NCBI GenBank assembly: GCA_003344405.1
Contig: NOWV01000048.1
Location: forward strand, 1 to 64,000
Length of the DNA: 64,000 nt
DNA from: Trichoplax sp. H2
Lineage: Eukaryota; Placozoa; Uniplacotomia; Trichoplacea
Direction: 5' to 3'
A model generated the notes under the pieces. The model was given only the letters and a program-made list of their open reading frames with translations, ran no database searches and was not told the DNA's origin. Shown piece after piece: positions 27,301-37,434 of the stretch. Numbering within the stretch: position 1 is the stretch's first letter; every line of letters begins with the position of its first letter. Position numbers and translations under genes: made by a program.

Positions 27301-30300
27301 ATTTCAATTTAGCAGAGATTTTAAGTAGCGAAGAAGAACAGTATATATGGAAAAGGAATGGATTGCCAACGGAATCGATTGATATCAATAATGCTTTGAT
27401 ATTAAGAACAGCAAGTGATCATCGTTTCCGATCGTGGCCGTTAGTGATTGATCCCGATGATATTTCACTTGAATGGGTTAAGGCATTAATGTCATCGGAA
27501 ACAAAGTTAGGTCAATATGCTAAGAGAAGGCTAATGATGAATCCAATGCTAAACTATAAATTGAATGATATTGTACATGATATGACCTTTACAAGTTCAA
27601 CAACTACCTCACCCGATATCTCTGAAGATAAAATTATCGATCTACCTAGTTTCGGATCAATGCATGGAATATTTAAGCCTCGTACTTTAACAGTGTCATC
27701 AGGAATGAATACTTCGCCATCTTTAATAGGAGTATCCTCAGTTTTGCCCGAACAGATCGAGACAAGCATGATGATTCAAAGTCAAGAAAGAAGTGTGATG
27801 GTAATCAATATAGACAGCGATGGAATTCAAGAACGTGTCTTAGAAGCCGTACAAAATGGTTATGTCTTGATGATTCGACATTTTGAGCGTGTTGTCAACG
27901 ATGATTCATTAATCAGTTTAATCCAACGCAATATAGTATTCGATCAATATGATCACAACAAAATGAAAATGCGCATAGCTGGCGAACTGATTGATTTTAA
28001 TCCAAATTTTCGTCTTGTCCTGATATCATCATTTCCATTAGCAGTGATACGAAGCAGTTTGTCTGTTTTGCCATTTGCCAACCTTGCTATTTATAACATT
28101 GCCGCTAGTGATCAAGGAATGCTTACAGAATTATTTAATATGACAATTTCGCTTGAAAGGCCTGAATACAACGGTCAACTACGATCTTTAGATGCTGATG
28201 TGCATCATCATCGTCAGCAGTTAGATGTTGAAATGGTAACAGTATTAAGATTAGATTCATATCATAATCAAATTGAGTCTTTTGAACTAGTCAAATTCTC
28301 AGATTACTACTGTTTAATATTGTCTTAGTGAAATTTAATAGAATCAACAATAATATCATTGGAGCTAGTTACGATAAACTATTATTAAATATACGTACTC
28401 TAATCGTATTGTTAAATATTATCTTATTTTGTATTTGCTCAATGATAGGGACGAATATTGAAAAAAGTTTCCAATTATGAAAACTTAATACTGGATGATG
28501 AAACACTAGTAGAAGAACTCCAAAAAACGCGTCAAAATTACGACCTTTATCAAGAAAGATTGCAGGAAGCGTTAAAGCAACGTAATAATCTAATTGATAG
28601 ACAACAAGCATTTCTTCCTGTTGCAACACGTGGAGCTATCCTCTACAAAATAATGAGTAATATGATCTCACTGTCTTCTTTATATCATTTTCGGTTAGTA
28701 TCATCCGTTTTAACAATGTTGCCCTATTGGAAAATTGTATAGCTGCATTTATGAAAATGTTGTGGAATTTTTTTACAGATTGGGATGGTTTCTGGATACT
28801 TTCACAAGTGCGATATCGGAATGTAAAGATAGTAAAATTATAGGTGGTTCACCGGATGCTAGAGCTGCGGAGTTATGCAACTTTCTAACTCTTTCTATAT
28901 GCAAGCGTCTTTCTTGGTCATTGCTTAAAAAACACTCATTTCTATGTATTTCAATGGTAACAATCTCGATACTAAGGCAGCAATCAATTAATCAACAAAT
29001 TACAAATGAGGAATATGTGCTATTTGCTAATGGCCCGAAAACACAGTTATCACTTAGAAATTCATCAGAGTTTACTATTAACGTAGACATTCCAGCATGG
29101 ATATCTAGAGAGGTTCTATTGAAGTTTTTTTTTGTATATGTTTACTACTTGCCATATATCATACTGAGAGTTGCGACTAACGTATGCGACTATTTCTCCT
29201 AATTCAAGGCTTGGATTTCTTTAAAACAAATACCAAACTATGAGCCAATTGTATCGTCATTCTTAACACTAAGAAACCAATGGAACGAATATTTTTCTGT
29301 ATGATACGATTTAGTGCAGTAGATTTTTGCTTATGAATTGGTCTTAATGTATATATATATTAATCATGATATTGCCTTTCAGTCAAATCCTAGTTTAATA
29401 TCAACAACGCCTGGATATCCAACCTTATCTCTCAGCTTCTTTCAGAAAGCATTACTACTAAGATTAGTTAGACCAGAGTTGGTATGTTTGAATATATGGC
29501 TAGCATAGATTTTGGCTATAATTCATTGGTACTATTCATTATGAATAGCTTAACTAATGTAGCTGATGTTTTCTAAAATCTCGAATCGATTCTATTTCAG
29601 ACAACCAAAATACTGGAAGAGTTAATATTGTATACTCTAGGAACTGCTTATAGTGTTATGCCGCCATATAATTTAGACGAGCTTGTCAAATCAAGTAAAG
29701 TGCATACACCTATCATGTGCTTTACTGAAAATCAACATGCTGAAGGTAATCCTATAGGATCGTCGTATTATTTTACAATTATTACCTGGAATAACGACCA
29801 TAAAGAGTTAATATGGAGCAATTTTAAAGTTTAGAATATCGTTCCTAATTATCAATTCGAATCAGTTGTACTTACATTTTCTTTGATATTATTATTAGAT
29901 GATAATAAGAATATGGATAATACCGCACTCAGCATTGATGCTCTTAAGGAAATAATGTCGTGCGGTGCACGCTTTTCCATGAATGGTCGAATAGTACATT
30001 TATCACTCGGGGAACCAGACTGTATCTCTGAAGCTATTAGAATCATTAAACTAGCTTTAAGAACTGGATGGTGGGTTGTACTACAAAATTGCCACCTTGT
30101 TCAGTATTGGTCTACTGCTCTTAAAAATTTAATCCAGGTTAAAGGAATTAGTCTTACAAATTAAGTAATTATTCTCGCGTGCTGATCTAGTAGATTTCTC
30201 ACTATTTTTTTTTTAATAATCTAATTCTGCTAATATTTATCATATTTAGAGAATTATTTACTCCAAATATTCTCCTCAAAAATGGAATATTCATCAAGAT

Positions 30301-32363
30301 TTTAGATTATGGTTTACAACAAGCATCAATCGAGGATATGAAATGCCAGCACTATTCTCTCAACATAGTATAAAAGTTGCTATTGAACAGAGTGTCAAGC
30401 TGCAAGATATATTATTCACATCCTATCATCAGTCAGTAAATTTCCTGAAAGTTGGACTTCAGCGACAACACTATAAACCGTTACAAGCCCATGTATGACA
30501 TAGTTTTTTCAGATACATTAACAATTATTACTAGGGTGTAGTAGGAATATTATCAATATTATTTAGTCTCTGCTAGAACGTAGTTTAACGAATGTTATTG
30601 CTCAATATACTATTTAGGCCAAGAGTGACTTTCTATGGTTGCTATGTTTTATTCATACCATTTTACTAAAACGACAAACTTTTGGTCGCTTCGCTTCAAT
30701 TCATAACTACCAATGGTAACTACTAATTATTGTAGTAGTATCATAAAATTTTTATTCAGTGACATTTTTAATAGTAAATTATCTTTAATGAATAGTCTCT
30801 GTTGGTATGCCGATAAGTTATGGTTGCTAACATATAATATTTTGATCAATAACTGAATATGAAAAAGGTCACAAGAGGACTTACTAGCTGCTATTGATGC
30901 TGTCGTTTGCTGTATCAATGATGACATTGCGAGCCTTACCAGTTTAATTACCTCAGTATTTTATGGTGGTGCAGTTATTTCCGAATTTGACTTGAATACA
31001 ACGCGTTCTGTCATCACATTAGCTATCAAGGTACGAGATCATAAGTACAGTATAGTCAAAATTGACCAGACTATTAAATATTGGGAATATTAAATGAGTT
31101 TACACAACTTACGAATATAACTTCTTTGCAGGATTTGCTACCGTTGGTTAAAGATAGACCATTTCTGTCCTATCAAATGTCGAATAAAGATTGGAAAGAT
31201 GTTTTAAGTCATCTTGATCAACTGGTTTATATCGGACTATCTGAGAAAGTAGACGAAGCTGTATCAGCGAATTTTGGGATGTAAGAATAAAGCTTGTATC
31301 ATACCTTAAATAATTAATCTGATTTTGGTTTTTGTTATTACTCCGATTATATTTCAATATTCTTCTACTCCTACAGTAGTTTATGATAATGGTTTTGAAA
31401 GATAAAAATAAGTATCCAATTTACCGTATATGCAAAACTTCCTGATAGACGTTATAATTATGAATTTCATTAAGGGCCATTTTGCATAACATGAAGTTAA
31501 GCCTTGGTGACGAAAAATTAGTATCAATTCAATACGATGAATACCTTCAGCTATTAAGTCTTCTGTCGATCAGGATACCTGAGGAAATTAAAGTAGAGGA
31601 TATTGATGCCCAATTAGACATTGGTCACCTTGCAAATGGTTGTTTACTAAGATTTTTACGTGATGACGCTAACAGGTATAACAAGGTTATTAGGATGATT
31701 CGTAAGGAGATATTTCAACTACGTGAAGCAACGAATGGAAACTATTCCTTAACGCCGAGATTGGAAAAAATTTGTTCAAATTTACGGAATTTGATTGTGC
31801 CTACGCATTGGTATCCTTACTTACCAACCCATTTACCATTTAACCAATGGCTAGAAGATCTAAGTCGAAAAGTTGCTACCCTAACGTCCTATATTAAAAC
31901 TAGTCAAGAAAGTGATTTAAACGATTGTGATTTAAGAATTTTCTATCAACCAGCTGGATTCCTCGATAGTTTATTACAAGATTATAACGGTTTAGTTAAA
32001 GCTGGCGTACTAGAAATAGATTTTGAGGTCAAAATTTTCAACGATAGCGAAAAGAAATGTGATCATGGCATTCATCTTTTGGGTTTGCAGCTACATAATG
32101 CCGCATGGGATTTTACCAAATGCTGTATCACTCAAGTCAAAGAAGCCCAGGCAACTTGTCCATTGCCAATTATTTGGCTTCGACCAATCAAATTATCAAA
32201 TAAAGTCAAGAAAAGTAGCTATCCAACATATTCATGCCCAGTATTGCACTCTTACTATCAAGATGTTGATAAAAATTGCATGATAAGATTATCATTGGCT
32301 ACTGAAATTGAAGTTGGAATACTTTATTTAAAACGAGTTGCTATTAGTGTTATGGATAGATAA
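7639..32363 (+). CDS. DNHD1: Dynein heavy chain-like protein with degenerate AAA1 (DNHD1-like)
   Basis: A single gene of about 24.7 kb with several dozen exons, coding for roughly 4,000 aa. In order it carries an axonemal-dynein-type tail, linker, AAA1, AAA2, AAA3, AAA4, coiled-coil stalk with microtubule-binding domain, AAA5, AAA6 and C-terminal domain. Segments are described in separate entries. AAA1, the main ATPase site of dyneins, has no Walker A (GSAVFGKAET replaces GPAGTGKTET) and no Walker B (the CFDEFNRI block is missing). AAA2, AAA3 and AAA4 keep P-loops, and the AAA6 signature WVVLQNCHL is intact. This pattern matches DNHD1, a dynein-related protein of cilia and sperm flagella, rather than a motor DNAH paralogue. 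The join between the 7639-12330 part and the rest is inferred from dynein domain order, and a few small exons remain unplaced. DNHD1 identity is my best inference. Confidence 0.7.
10361..10640. repeat. Intronic tandem duplication, period 140 nt
   Basis: Within an intron of the dynein-like gene, ACACTTGTTGATTATA at 10371 recurs at 10511, and the following elements (ATGAyTATA, GATTACA, CAGTAAATTAA, GCATTTGTA) recur in the same order. The two copies are diverged. Confidence 0.65.
12430..16134 (+). other. Dynein-like gene, distal tail and start of linker
   Basis: Exons seen: about 12430-12660; 12848-13047 (ends in a GT donor, codes for KYEWLCEIHAFVRQW); about 13172-13390; 13519-13640; 14018-14074; 15197-15301; 15664-15768 (contains LDPDQSPSHALTLMRD); 15937-16134. 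The content follows the order of dynein tail helices leading to the linker. The 14075-15196 interval between two exons is a plain 1.1 kb intron in which I see no coding sequence. Whether 12430 belongs to an internal exon rather than a new start is inferred from dynein collinearity. Confidence 0.55.
16244..19104 (+). other. Dynein-like gene, linker domain exons
   Basis: Exons: 16244-16414, 16605 to about 16833, about 16950-16999, 17106-17173, 17461-17595, 17679-17906, 18125 to about 18366, 18461 to about 18850, and 18958-19104. Linker hallmarks are RHWKDIFIGIG (family RHW..i...), VEELKVQLE, and the exon at 17461. That exon uses the AG just before it and reads DHQITLRGMLVSSHLADLR in the family position of DHL.kTQTmRGSP. 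The next exon gives KWLLLYNVF, matching the conserved W.YLEpIF block. The frame starting at 17346 that overlaps the 17461 exon is not used. Confidence 0.65.
19231..22151 (+). other. Dynein-like gene, giant exon coding for AAA1 and AAA2
   Basis: One uninterrupted 2.9 kb exon with clean AG and GT borders. It begins with linker end and enters AAA1 at YEYSGPYSRLVLTPLTER (about 19430). The Walker A position reads GSAVFGKAET (about 19540-19570), and the Walker B position reads LLRVDLLP instead of FDEFNRI. A long Ser/Gln/His-rich insertion with two RRNS sites separates this from the conserved HLGCFVTM and LPDNFRKLLRPM blocks. AAA2 has an intact P-loop GPSGSGKST (about 20936-20962), a FDGVMDTSW block (about 21340) and LCDLTDASPSIVTRC. 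The exon is far larger than the rest of the gene's exons. Confidence 0.8.
22244..23800 (+). other. Dynein-like gene, AAA3 exons
   Basis: The exon at 22244-22343 continues in frame from the giant exon (codon boundary after CN, then LEKYFHLLEILVAS) and carries the P-loop GESGVGKGS. The exon at 22507-22759 carries the Walker B-like LLFYLDDLS, as in AAA3 of dyneins (FvDDlNMP). The exon at about 22942-23415 has ITATDPYTAGMGGG followed by SSRFLRLFPVIRL, matching dynein MGPPGGGRnpvt.RFlRHF. A further exon begins at about 23526. AAA3 looks capable of binding nucleotide. Confidence 0.65.
23900..25503 (+). other. Dynein-like gene, AAA4 exons
   Basis: Exons about 23901-24332, 24585-24750, and 24956-25503. 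The first holds FFPEAVEHIRHAVNAL and the P-loop GVPGSGKST (about 24271-24297), in the family position of MLLVGVGGSGKQS. The second gives VLLVSDTLPEKWMYY, corresponding to the AAA4 fLftDsQI.ee.fle block. The third gives GLITPSELMNIW and then the fHvVl-type segment LHVIVSLTY. The Walker B acidic pair is not canonical, as in many dynein AAA4 modules. Confidence 0.65.
25586..27020 (+). other. Dynein-like gene, stalk coiled coil and microtubule-binding domain
   Basis: The first stalk helix (25586-25872) is charged heptad sequence rich in Glu, Lys and Gln. The exon at about 26007-26151 reads VLPLFETALKALKSLKP then ELRTYRDPPDAVVHVMNAIC, the conserved entry to the microtubule-binding domain. The following exon (about 26268-26537) has FLDLELYDKDNLSD, FYNNPQMKPEVVGQSSAAA and CRWIRALYEYSTVYRKLTP, matching the FDKDnI, NP.F.pe and S.Aa..Lc.WV.am..Y..V blocks of motor dyneins. 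The returning helix starts at about 26733. The whole module is kept although AAA1 is degenerate. Confidence 0.7.
27021..30148 (+). other. Dynein-like gene, AAA5 and AAA6 exons
   Basis: A 1.2 kb exon (27021-28235) ends the stalk and holds AAA5: LPTESIDINNALIL and SWPLVIDPDDISLEWVKAL match the family's GLPsD..S.eNa.i and RWPLmiDPQ.Qa..WIk. It also carries the IDFNPNFRLVLIS block and FANLAIYNI. The exon from 28449 gives VATRGAILYKIMSNM (family ARGs.LYF.i.dL..i). Further exons at about 28780-29190, 29205-29300, 29384-29480, 29600-29744 and about 29900-30136 lead to the AAA6 signature WVVLQNCHLV at about 30073. Some internal borders are approximate. Confidence 0.7.
30249..32363 (+). other. Dynein-like gene, C-terminal domain exons
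   Basis: Exons at 30249-30494, about 30868-31030, about 31131-31280 and about 31475-32363. RDFRLWFTtS-like sequence (HQDFRLWFTTSINRGYEMP) identifies the segment after AAA6. The last exon contains THWYPYLPTH and FNQWLEDLSRKV, matching the C-terminal P..W......L..W...l..R pattern of dyneins. It ends with PVLHSYY, a GIHLLGLQLHNAAWD block and a TAA at 32361-32363. The domain is of the normal long type found in axonemal dyneins. Confidence 0.7.
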
Positions 32364-35010
32364 TTATATATAATTACGCCCCCATCCAAGCTACATCGTC
32401 TGTTATAGTTTCTAGCGTGGCGTAATAACATCATAATCAACTGTCTATTCGAGATAATTTAGTAACGATTCTGTAATGCAGCAACGTGAAATTATATGCA
32501 TTTACAGGTTGTTTAAATACTTGTAAAGATTGTGACATTGTTGCTATAGACAAGCTGACATAGAATGTGCGTTGAAATATGTAAATACTCGCACTGTATA
32601 GAAATGGACTAAATCTTATTTTCGCGTATATGTGCCGTACATTTTTGCTACCGTCAGTCATGCCTTTTACGACTCTATATATCTATTTAAATTTATTTTT
32701 TTATCGATAAATTGTATGATAACTTACTATGGTTCACCACATGGAGCTTTCTTATACATTAAGTTTGATTATTATCAGTTGGAATTGTCATTCAAATCAC
32801 TGTATGTTTTATCACTTGCTAAACACAATGCCGGCAAACAATCTCTAAGATTTTTGTACATTGCTCTCGGAATAGATCTACGATGTAATGTAATCATCTA
32901 TTAGTAGACTGTTACTATTCTAATTATAAAAACTACAACTTACTATTCGGTTTCTAACGACAATCTATTTTATGGATAGGTAACGTCTCCAAGTCTTTAC
33001 ATTTTAATACTGTAAATGCAGCATGTACTGTGGTTTGGCTAAAATTGCATGGGAAGAACTTTATAGCGCTCACAGTACTTGAAATCATGATTTGTAAATA
33101 GTGCATAATCAATGTTGTAGATCCACTGTATCAACTACTGGCATATACTCAGCTCTAGTATCGAAAATAATTACATGTTGTATCGTAACTGAAGGTCTTC
33201 TGCTCGGGTTTCATTACGACGCTCGAAATTGTGTCCCAAGATTATCGTAATGGTAGAACATAATACAAGTGAAAACTTCTTCTACGAGGGATCCGAAGTA
33301 TGTACTGTATTTCGAATTAATAGAATAATACAGTGCATTGGAAATGCTAGGGTTAAAGTAGCAAGGATTTCTCGTATTTAATTTACTACTAGGCTGTCTC
33401 GAGCCTAATAAAGGGCTGCAATATCTTAAGTGATCGATACACACGCGGATAAAATTATTTGATGCTAGCGCGTTACGAAATGAGATTTGGTTGGTAATTT
33501 TAATGCAGCGTCTATATTGGAATTGAACTAATAAGTTAGCCCATTCTATTTTTGACCACAGTGAAGTAGCATTTTTGTCTAGCATAGAATCATGTAGTCT
33601 GGAACTTCTAAGAGAAAGTTCCCTAGGAAGTCCCTGCTGCAGTATGCAAGTCTGTAGAGGAAGCTATAGGTTAAAATACTTACCTCAATGTATTCTTGCG
33701 ATAAGTTAGCGTCGCGTGCTCGTCAGTATTTGTAATATATCGTTAACTAACCCTTATTTTGTTCTACTGTATAACGGTAGAGTAAGAGCAACAAAGTTTC
33801 ATTACAATACTGTAGCTCTACTGGACTCGACTGATGATATTTCGTTAATCTTACTTTTTAAAAAGTAGGAGAGCATTCAAAATCGTAACACTTGTAATAC
33901 CCTTTAGGTTAAGAAAATGCAAGAAATTTAACTAGTTATAGAGCGTAAAAAAGTCACTGTACGCTGTTCTTTTTTTAGTGTGACTTACAGTCCGGTATAC
34001 TTTGCAGTGCTACACTGTGAGAAGCACCTTACATAAAAAGACGGAGCGATTATACCGTTATATGTAGAGTGAGTTTCTACTTTATAATGAATGAGATCCT
34101 TCTGTTGCAGGTTTTCGTTTTATGGAGTAGAATAGCATTCAATATTATTAATCTATTAACGCCCATAATGCCGTAGGAGAGAAGGTACAGAAGTAACGCC
34201 TTTACGCTGTTGATGCCGAGCGGGTTTCTGCTCTACTAAATGCTGAATGAAATCCTTTCCTTGTAGGACCTCATTTCAAGGAGTAGAACTATATCTTAAG
34301 GGTACAATGTTACGGAGAGAAGATGTAGAAAGTAAATCTTCCGCTGTTTAAGGCAGAGCAAGCTTGTACTTTATGATGAATGATTTTCTTTATTACATGC
34401 TTCATTTGTAGAGTAGAACTATGTAACAGAGCGTATAAGATAAAATAAGTGATTAGACGCGCCTCATTCGCTGTTATAGAAGAGAACAGTTGTGAATATT
34501 TTACCAGTGTTTCGAATGTTAACAGTTCACTTGCGCGAAATAGAACTATCTGAGATTATACTAGTTAAGAATATATATCTAATCATATGTTTGACTTGGG
34601 TAATAATGAAGATTAATTTGCAATATTACTTAATAGTAATAAAGATAACGATAATTGAATTTTGATGGTGTATGCTTAATTTCAAACAAAATTATGAATT
34701 TATGGTTATCTTGCAATCATAGCTAAATACCCATATAATGATTACCTAGTTTGAAATAACAGCATAATAATTCATTTTAATAAGAACAGCATTATTTCGA
34801 AATTAAAAGCTGTAGATAAAAGAGTTCATTCCTTTGAGTAATCACACACAAATAGATTTACAGCTAAACGTGAATTAGATGATATCAATTCATTGAATTT
34901 CCATACATTCAATACTCTATCTCTCCCAAAAAATCATGATCTACTGTTGGGTTGTGGCTTAGATCTTTCTAACATGACTATACATACTTAAAAAAGTTTA
35001 ACCATTACTT
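32364..35010. other. Intergenic DNA, repeat-bearing, no confident gene
   Basis: Nothing here resembles a known protein. A 123-codon open frame on the minus strand (33214-33585) and a 90-codon frame on the plus strand (32632-32904) have no splice context or motif I recognise and are treated as chance. A degenerate tandem repeat occupies about 33850-34560. Confidence 0.5.
33850..34560. repeat. Degenerate tandem repeat, period about 130 nt
   Basis: CGCTGTT recurs at 33962, 34205, 34342 and 34469. Between these points the same ordered landmarks return: GAGC/GAGT..TTTCT, ATGAATGA, a CTTTATT/CCTTGTAGG stretch, GTAGAACTAT and GAGAGAAG. At least four diverged units of about 127-137 nt are visible. 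Confidence 0.6.
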
Positions 35011-35547
35011 CTAAAATTTGCCAACTTGGCTTGGTACTTCGTAATCACCTTCGTCGTTGTAGCAGCTTCCTTGCATAAATATTTCTTCATAAATATTCAA
35101 CGGATCTCTATCACTTTCATCCAGAGTGCTTCTCCTGAAATTATCAAAACTTTGCCTGAAACTTGATACACTATATCGAACAAATGATGGGATAGAATTA
35201 TGTCGACGGCGATTTGAAGATGATAAAGTCATGGTGTCGTCACGTCGTAAATAGATTTTATACAGCTGGTTTAAGGCGATGACTACGAGAGTTGCAAGAA
35301 GAAAGCCTATAAGGATTATTATGATGGTTTCTTCATCGCTTAACGGGAGTGATAGTTCGCAATGCTCACCAGTAAAACCCGACAAACAGAAACATCTCAT
35401 TTCTCCGTTAAAGCTTGAACAACCGGCACCATTACGACAGCTACATTTACTTGTATCGAAGAGTGATTCGTTGACCATAACTCCAATATCTATTTTCCAA
35501 GTGAACAACAATAACAACAAGCAGCTGAGAGGAAAAATTGCGAGATT
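35011..35547 (-). CDS. Small EGF-like single-pass membrane protein (last exon, start missing)
   Basis: Protein type recognised, but no orthologue. Reading from 35547 down, the exon opens with a hydrophobic signal-like stretch (LAIFPLSCLLLLFTWK). It continues into one EGF-like module with six cysteines in the order CSC, GAGC, RCFC, GEHC, and then a transmembrane helix (TIIIILIGFLLATLVVIAL) followed by basic residues. The remaining ~85 residues are a cytoplasmic tail rich in Ser and Arg that holds IYEEIF (about 35079-35096) and DYEVP (about 35033-35046). The minus strand has an AG acceptor (TTTTAAG) just before residue 1 of this reading. The initiator Met therefore probably lies in an upstream exon that I could not place. 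It ends with TAG at 35011. A transmembrane ligand or receptor-like adaptor is the inferred role. Confidence 0.65.
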   Translation of the reverse strand, partial: NLAIFPLSCLLLLLFTWKIDIGVMVNESLFDTSKCSCRNGAGCSSFNGEMRCFCLSGFTGEHCELSLPLSDEETIIIILIGFLLATLVVIALNQLYKIYLRRDDTMTLSSSNRRRHNSIPSFVRYSVSSFRQSFDNFRRSTLDESDRDPLNIYEEIFMQGSCYNDEGDYEVPSQVGKF

Positions 35548-37434
35548 CTTAAAAGATCATCAACTGAGCGAGGAGACGTTCTTCGCTATTGATTCCGTGC
35601 TGATGATTACTAGTCGTTCATTGACATTAAATAAGATACTTGGGTAATAATAGTAATGATGATAATAATTTTGTAATGTCATTCTCAATATATTTTACGC
35701 TGATTTTATGATCGAGAGATCAAACGCTGGAATTTGATTTTCTAGTCATATTTAGCTGTGCAGTACACGGAAGGCTGATCAATAGTTAACCGATAATTAT
35801 AGTACACAGGAAAATTTGTCGTATATAGGAAAGTTGGCAGCAGGAATATCCGTATTTAGCTCGATTAAGGTATTAATTCATTCTTCGGTATATACAGTAC
35901 AATCGCTCTATATAAAACAGATAACTATCCCCCAAAAGCCATCTTGGCACTTTATGCTGAGACATTGACCGTATCGTTATATTACTAATTGTAAGCGCAT
36001 TGAATACCCCATGGCGGCAGATTTATGTATTTAGGAGTAGATCACATACTGTATTGTCCGATAATTCATAGCCTCAATTAGTCGCGATGATATTATGCCT
36101 ATTAAGGTCCCGTTATATTTAAATATCCTATATGGACGCTTAATATTGGTCATTACAGTCCTAGAATTTTAATATTAAGCAAGGGAATAGAAGCAGAACT
36201 CGCAAAAATAATTAGGGAGATATGTAATTCTGAAGTTTACTTTTTACTAGCTCTACTGCCGGGTGCTGCAATACCTGTTTAGGCAATCTTCGCTACGGTA
36301 ATAAAACGTTTTAAAATGAAATCTAGAATTTTATCCCAGACCACTAGCCCCTATTATTACAGGTCCGCCTAATACGTTATATAAATTCATTGATTCGCGA
36401 AATACTGTACTATACTGTATATATATATAAGTTATAGCGCAGCATATTGTCGCTATGTAATGTAGTAATAGATCCGTTTCAACGGCACATACTACATAAA
36501 CTGTGTACTTATAACCACAGTTATTACTACAGATGATATAACTTAGTACATTCTACTTTAAGACAGAGAAATCTCTCAAAATAACGAAAGGCTACAAATC
36601 TTTCCGTTTAGGTTTAGATTAAAGTTCTCGTATCTCCGGATTCTACTGTGTCAAGGACTGTATAAACTATGTAAATGACCATAAGTGAAGTGGAGTATAC
36701 TGTAGACTAAGTGATGGAGAGACACACAGCTCAATTATAATTTAATAATTATAATCAGACTCCAAGAATAATGCCAATACTCATGAAGAATTTTATTATC
36801 CAAAATATCTTAAACCGGCAATGCTGAATGTTGTTTATATTTTAGCAAGCAATACAAGTTATCACCCGCATAATTTATAAATATATAATAAAATCGATTG
36901 ATGTGAAAGTTCTACGTGTATAGCTATCCTTCAGCAATTTGCAAAATTGGTAAATAATTCTAATTTCTAAAGCAGTAATGATAATTATTGCATCATCATT
37001 GCCTTCAAAAAGCTTTACAACCAAGACTCTTTAACATTACAAGGCAACTTATAACCTTAAAAGGTAAAATTACACTCTATGCTTTGTACTGCGATACTGT
37101 AGCTGCTGAAGCAAGACAGAGAAGAAAAATATAATAACATTACTTATATAGAATGCGTCAAGCATACAATTTTAACTCGTAAATTATGGCATATTTTACA
37201 GACAATACAGAATGTTGAATTTTCATAAAATTACATACATAGTACATGTAGAATCTTCTTGTAAATATATGTACAGGAGTTTAGAAGAATAAGTGACTTA
37301 TTACTCCTCTACTTTAACGAGATAGATCTTAAATCGAACCATTTATCATATTGCTATAACATGCAGAAACATTAATTTTAAAAGAGTGTAATTATTGGAT
37401 GAGAACGTACAGTAAAAACAACATACCATAAAAT
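35548..37434. other. Intergenic DNA, no gene recognised
   Basis: AT-rich sequence with no recognisable exon. It must contain the 5' exon and promoter of the EGF-like gene on the minus strand and the 3' UTR of the RING gene. A small CTGTACTATACTGTATATATATATA patch lies near 36405-36430. Confidence 0.4.

Noticed and set aside
32632-32904. 90-codon plus-strand frame with hydrophobic stretches
   Set aside because: Starts and stops without gene context 270 nt after the dynein-like stop. Composition fits AT-rich noncoding DNA.
33214-33585. 123-codon minus-strand open frame
   Set aside because: No recognisable domain, no flanking exons or splice sites that extend it, and repeat-bearing surroundings. 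Length alone is not enough.
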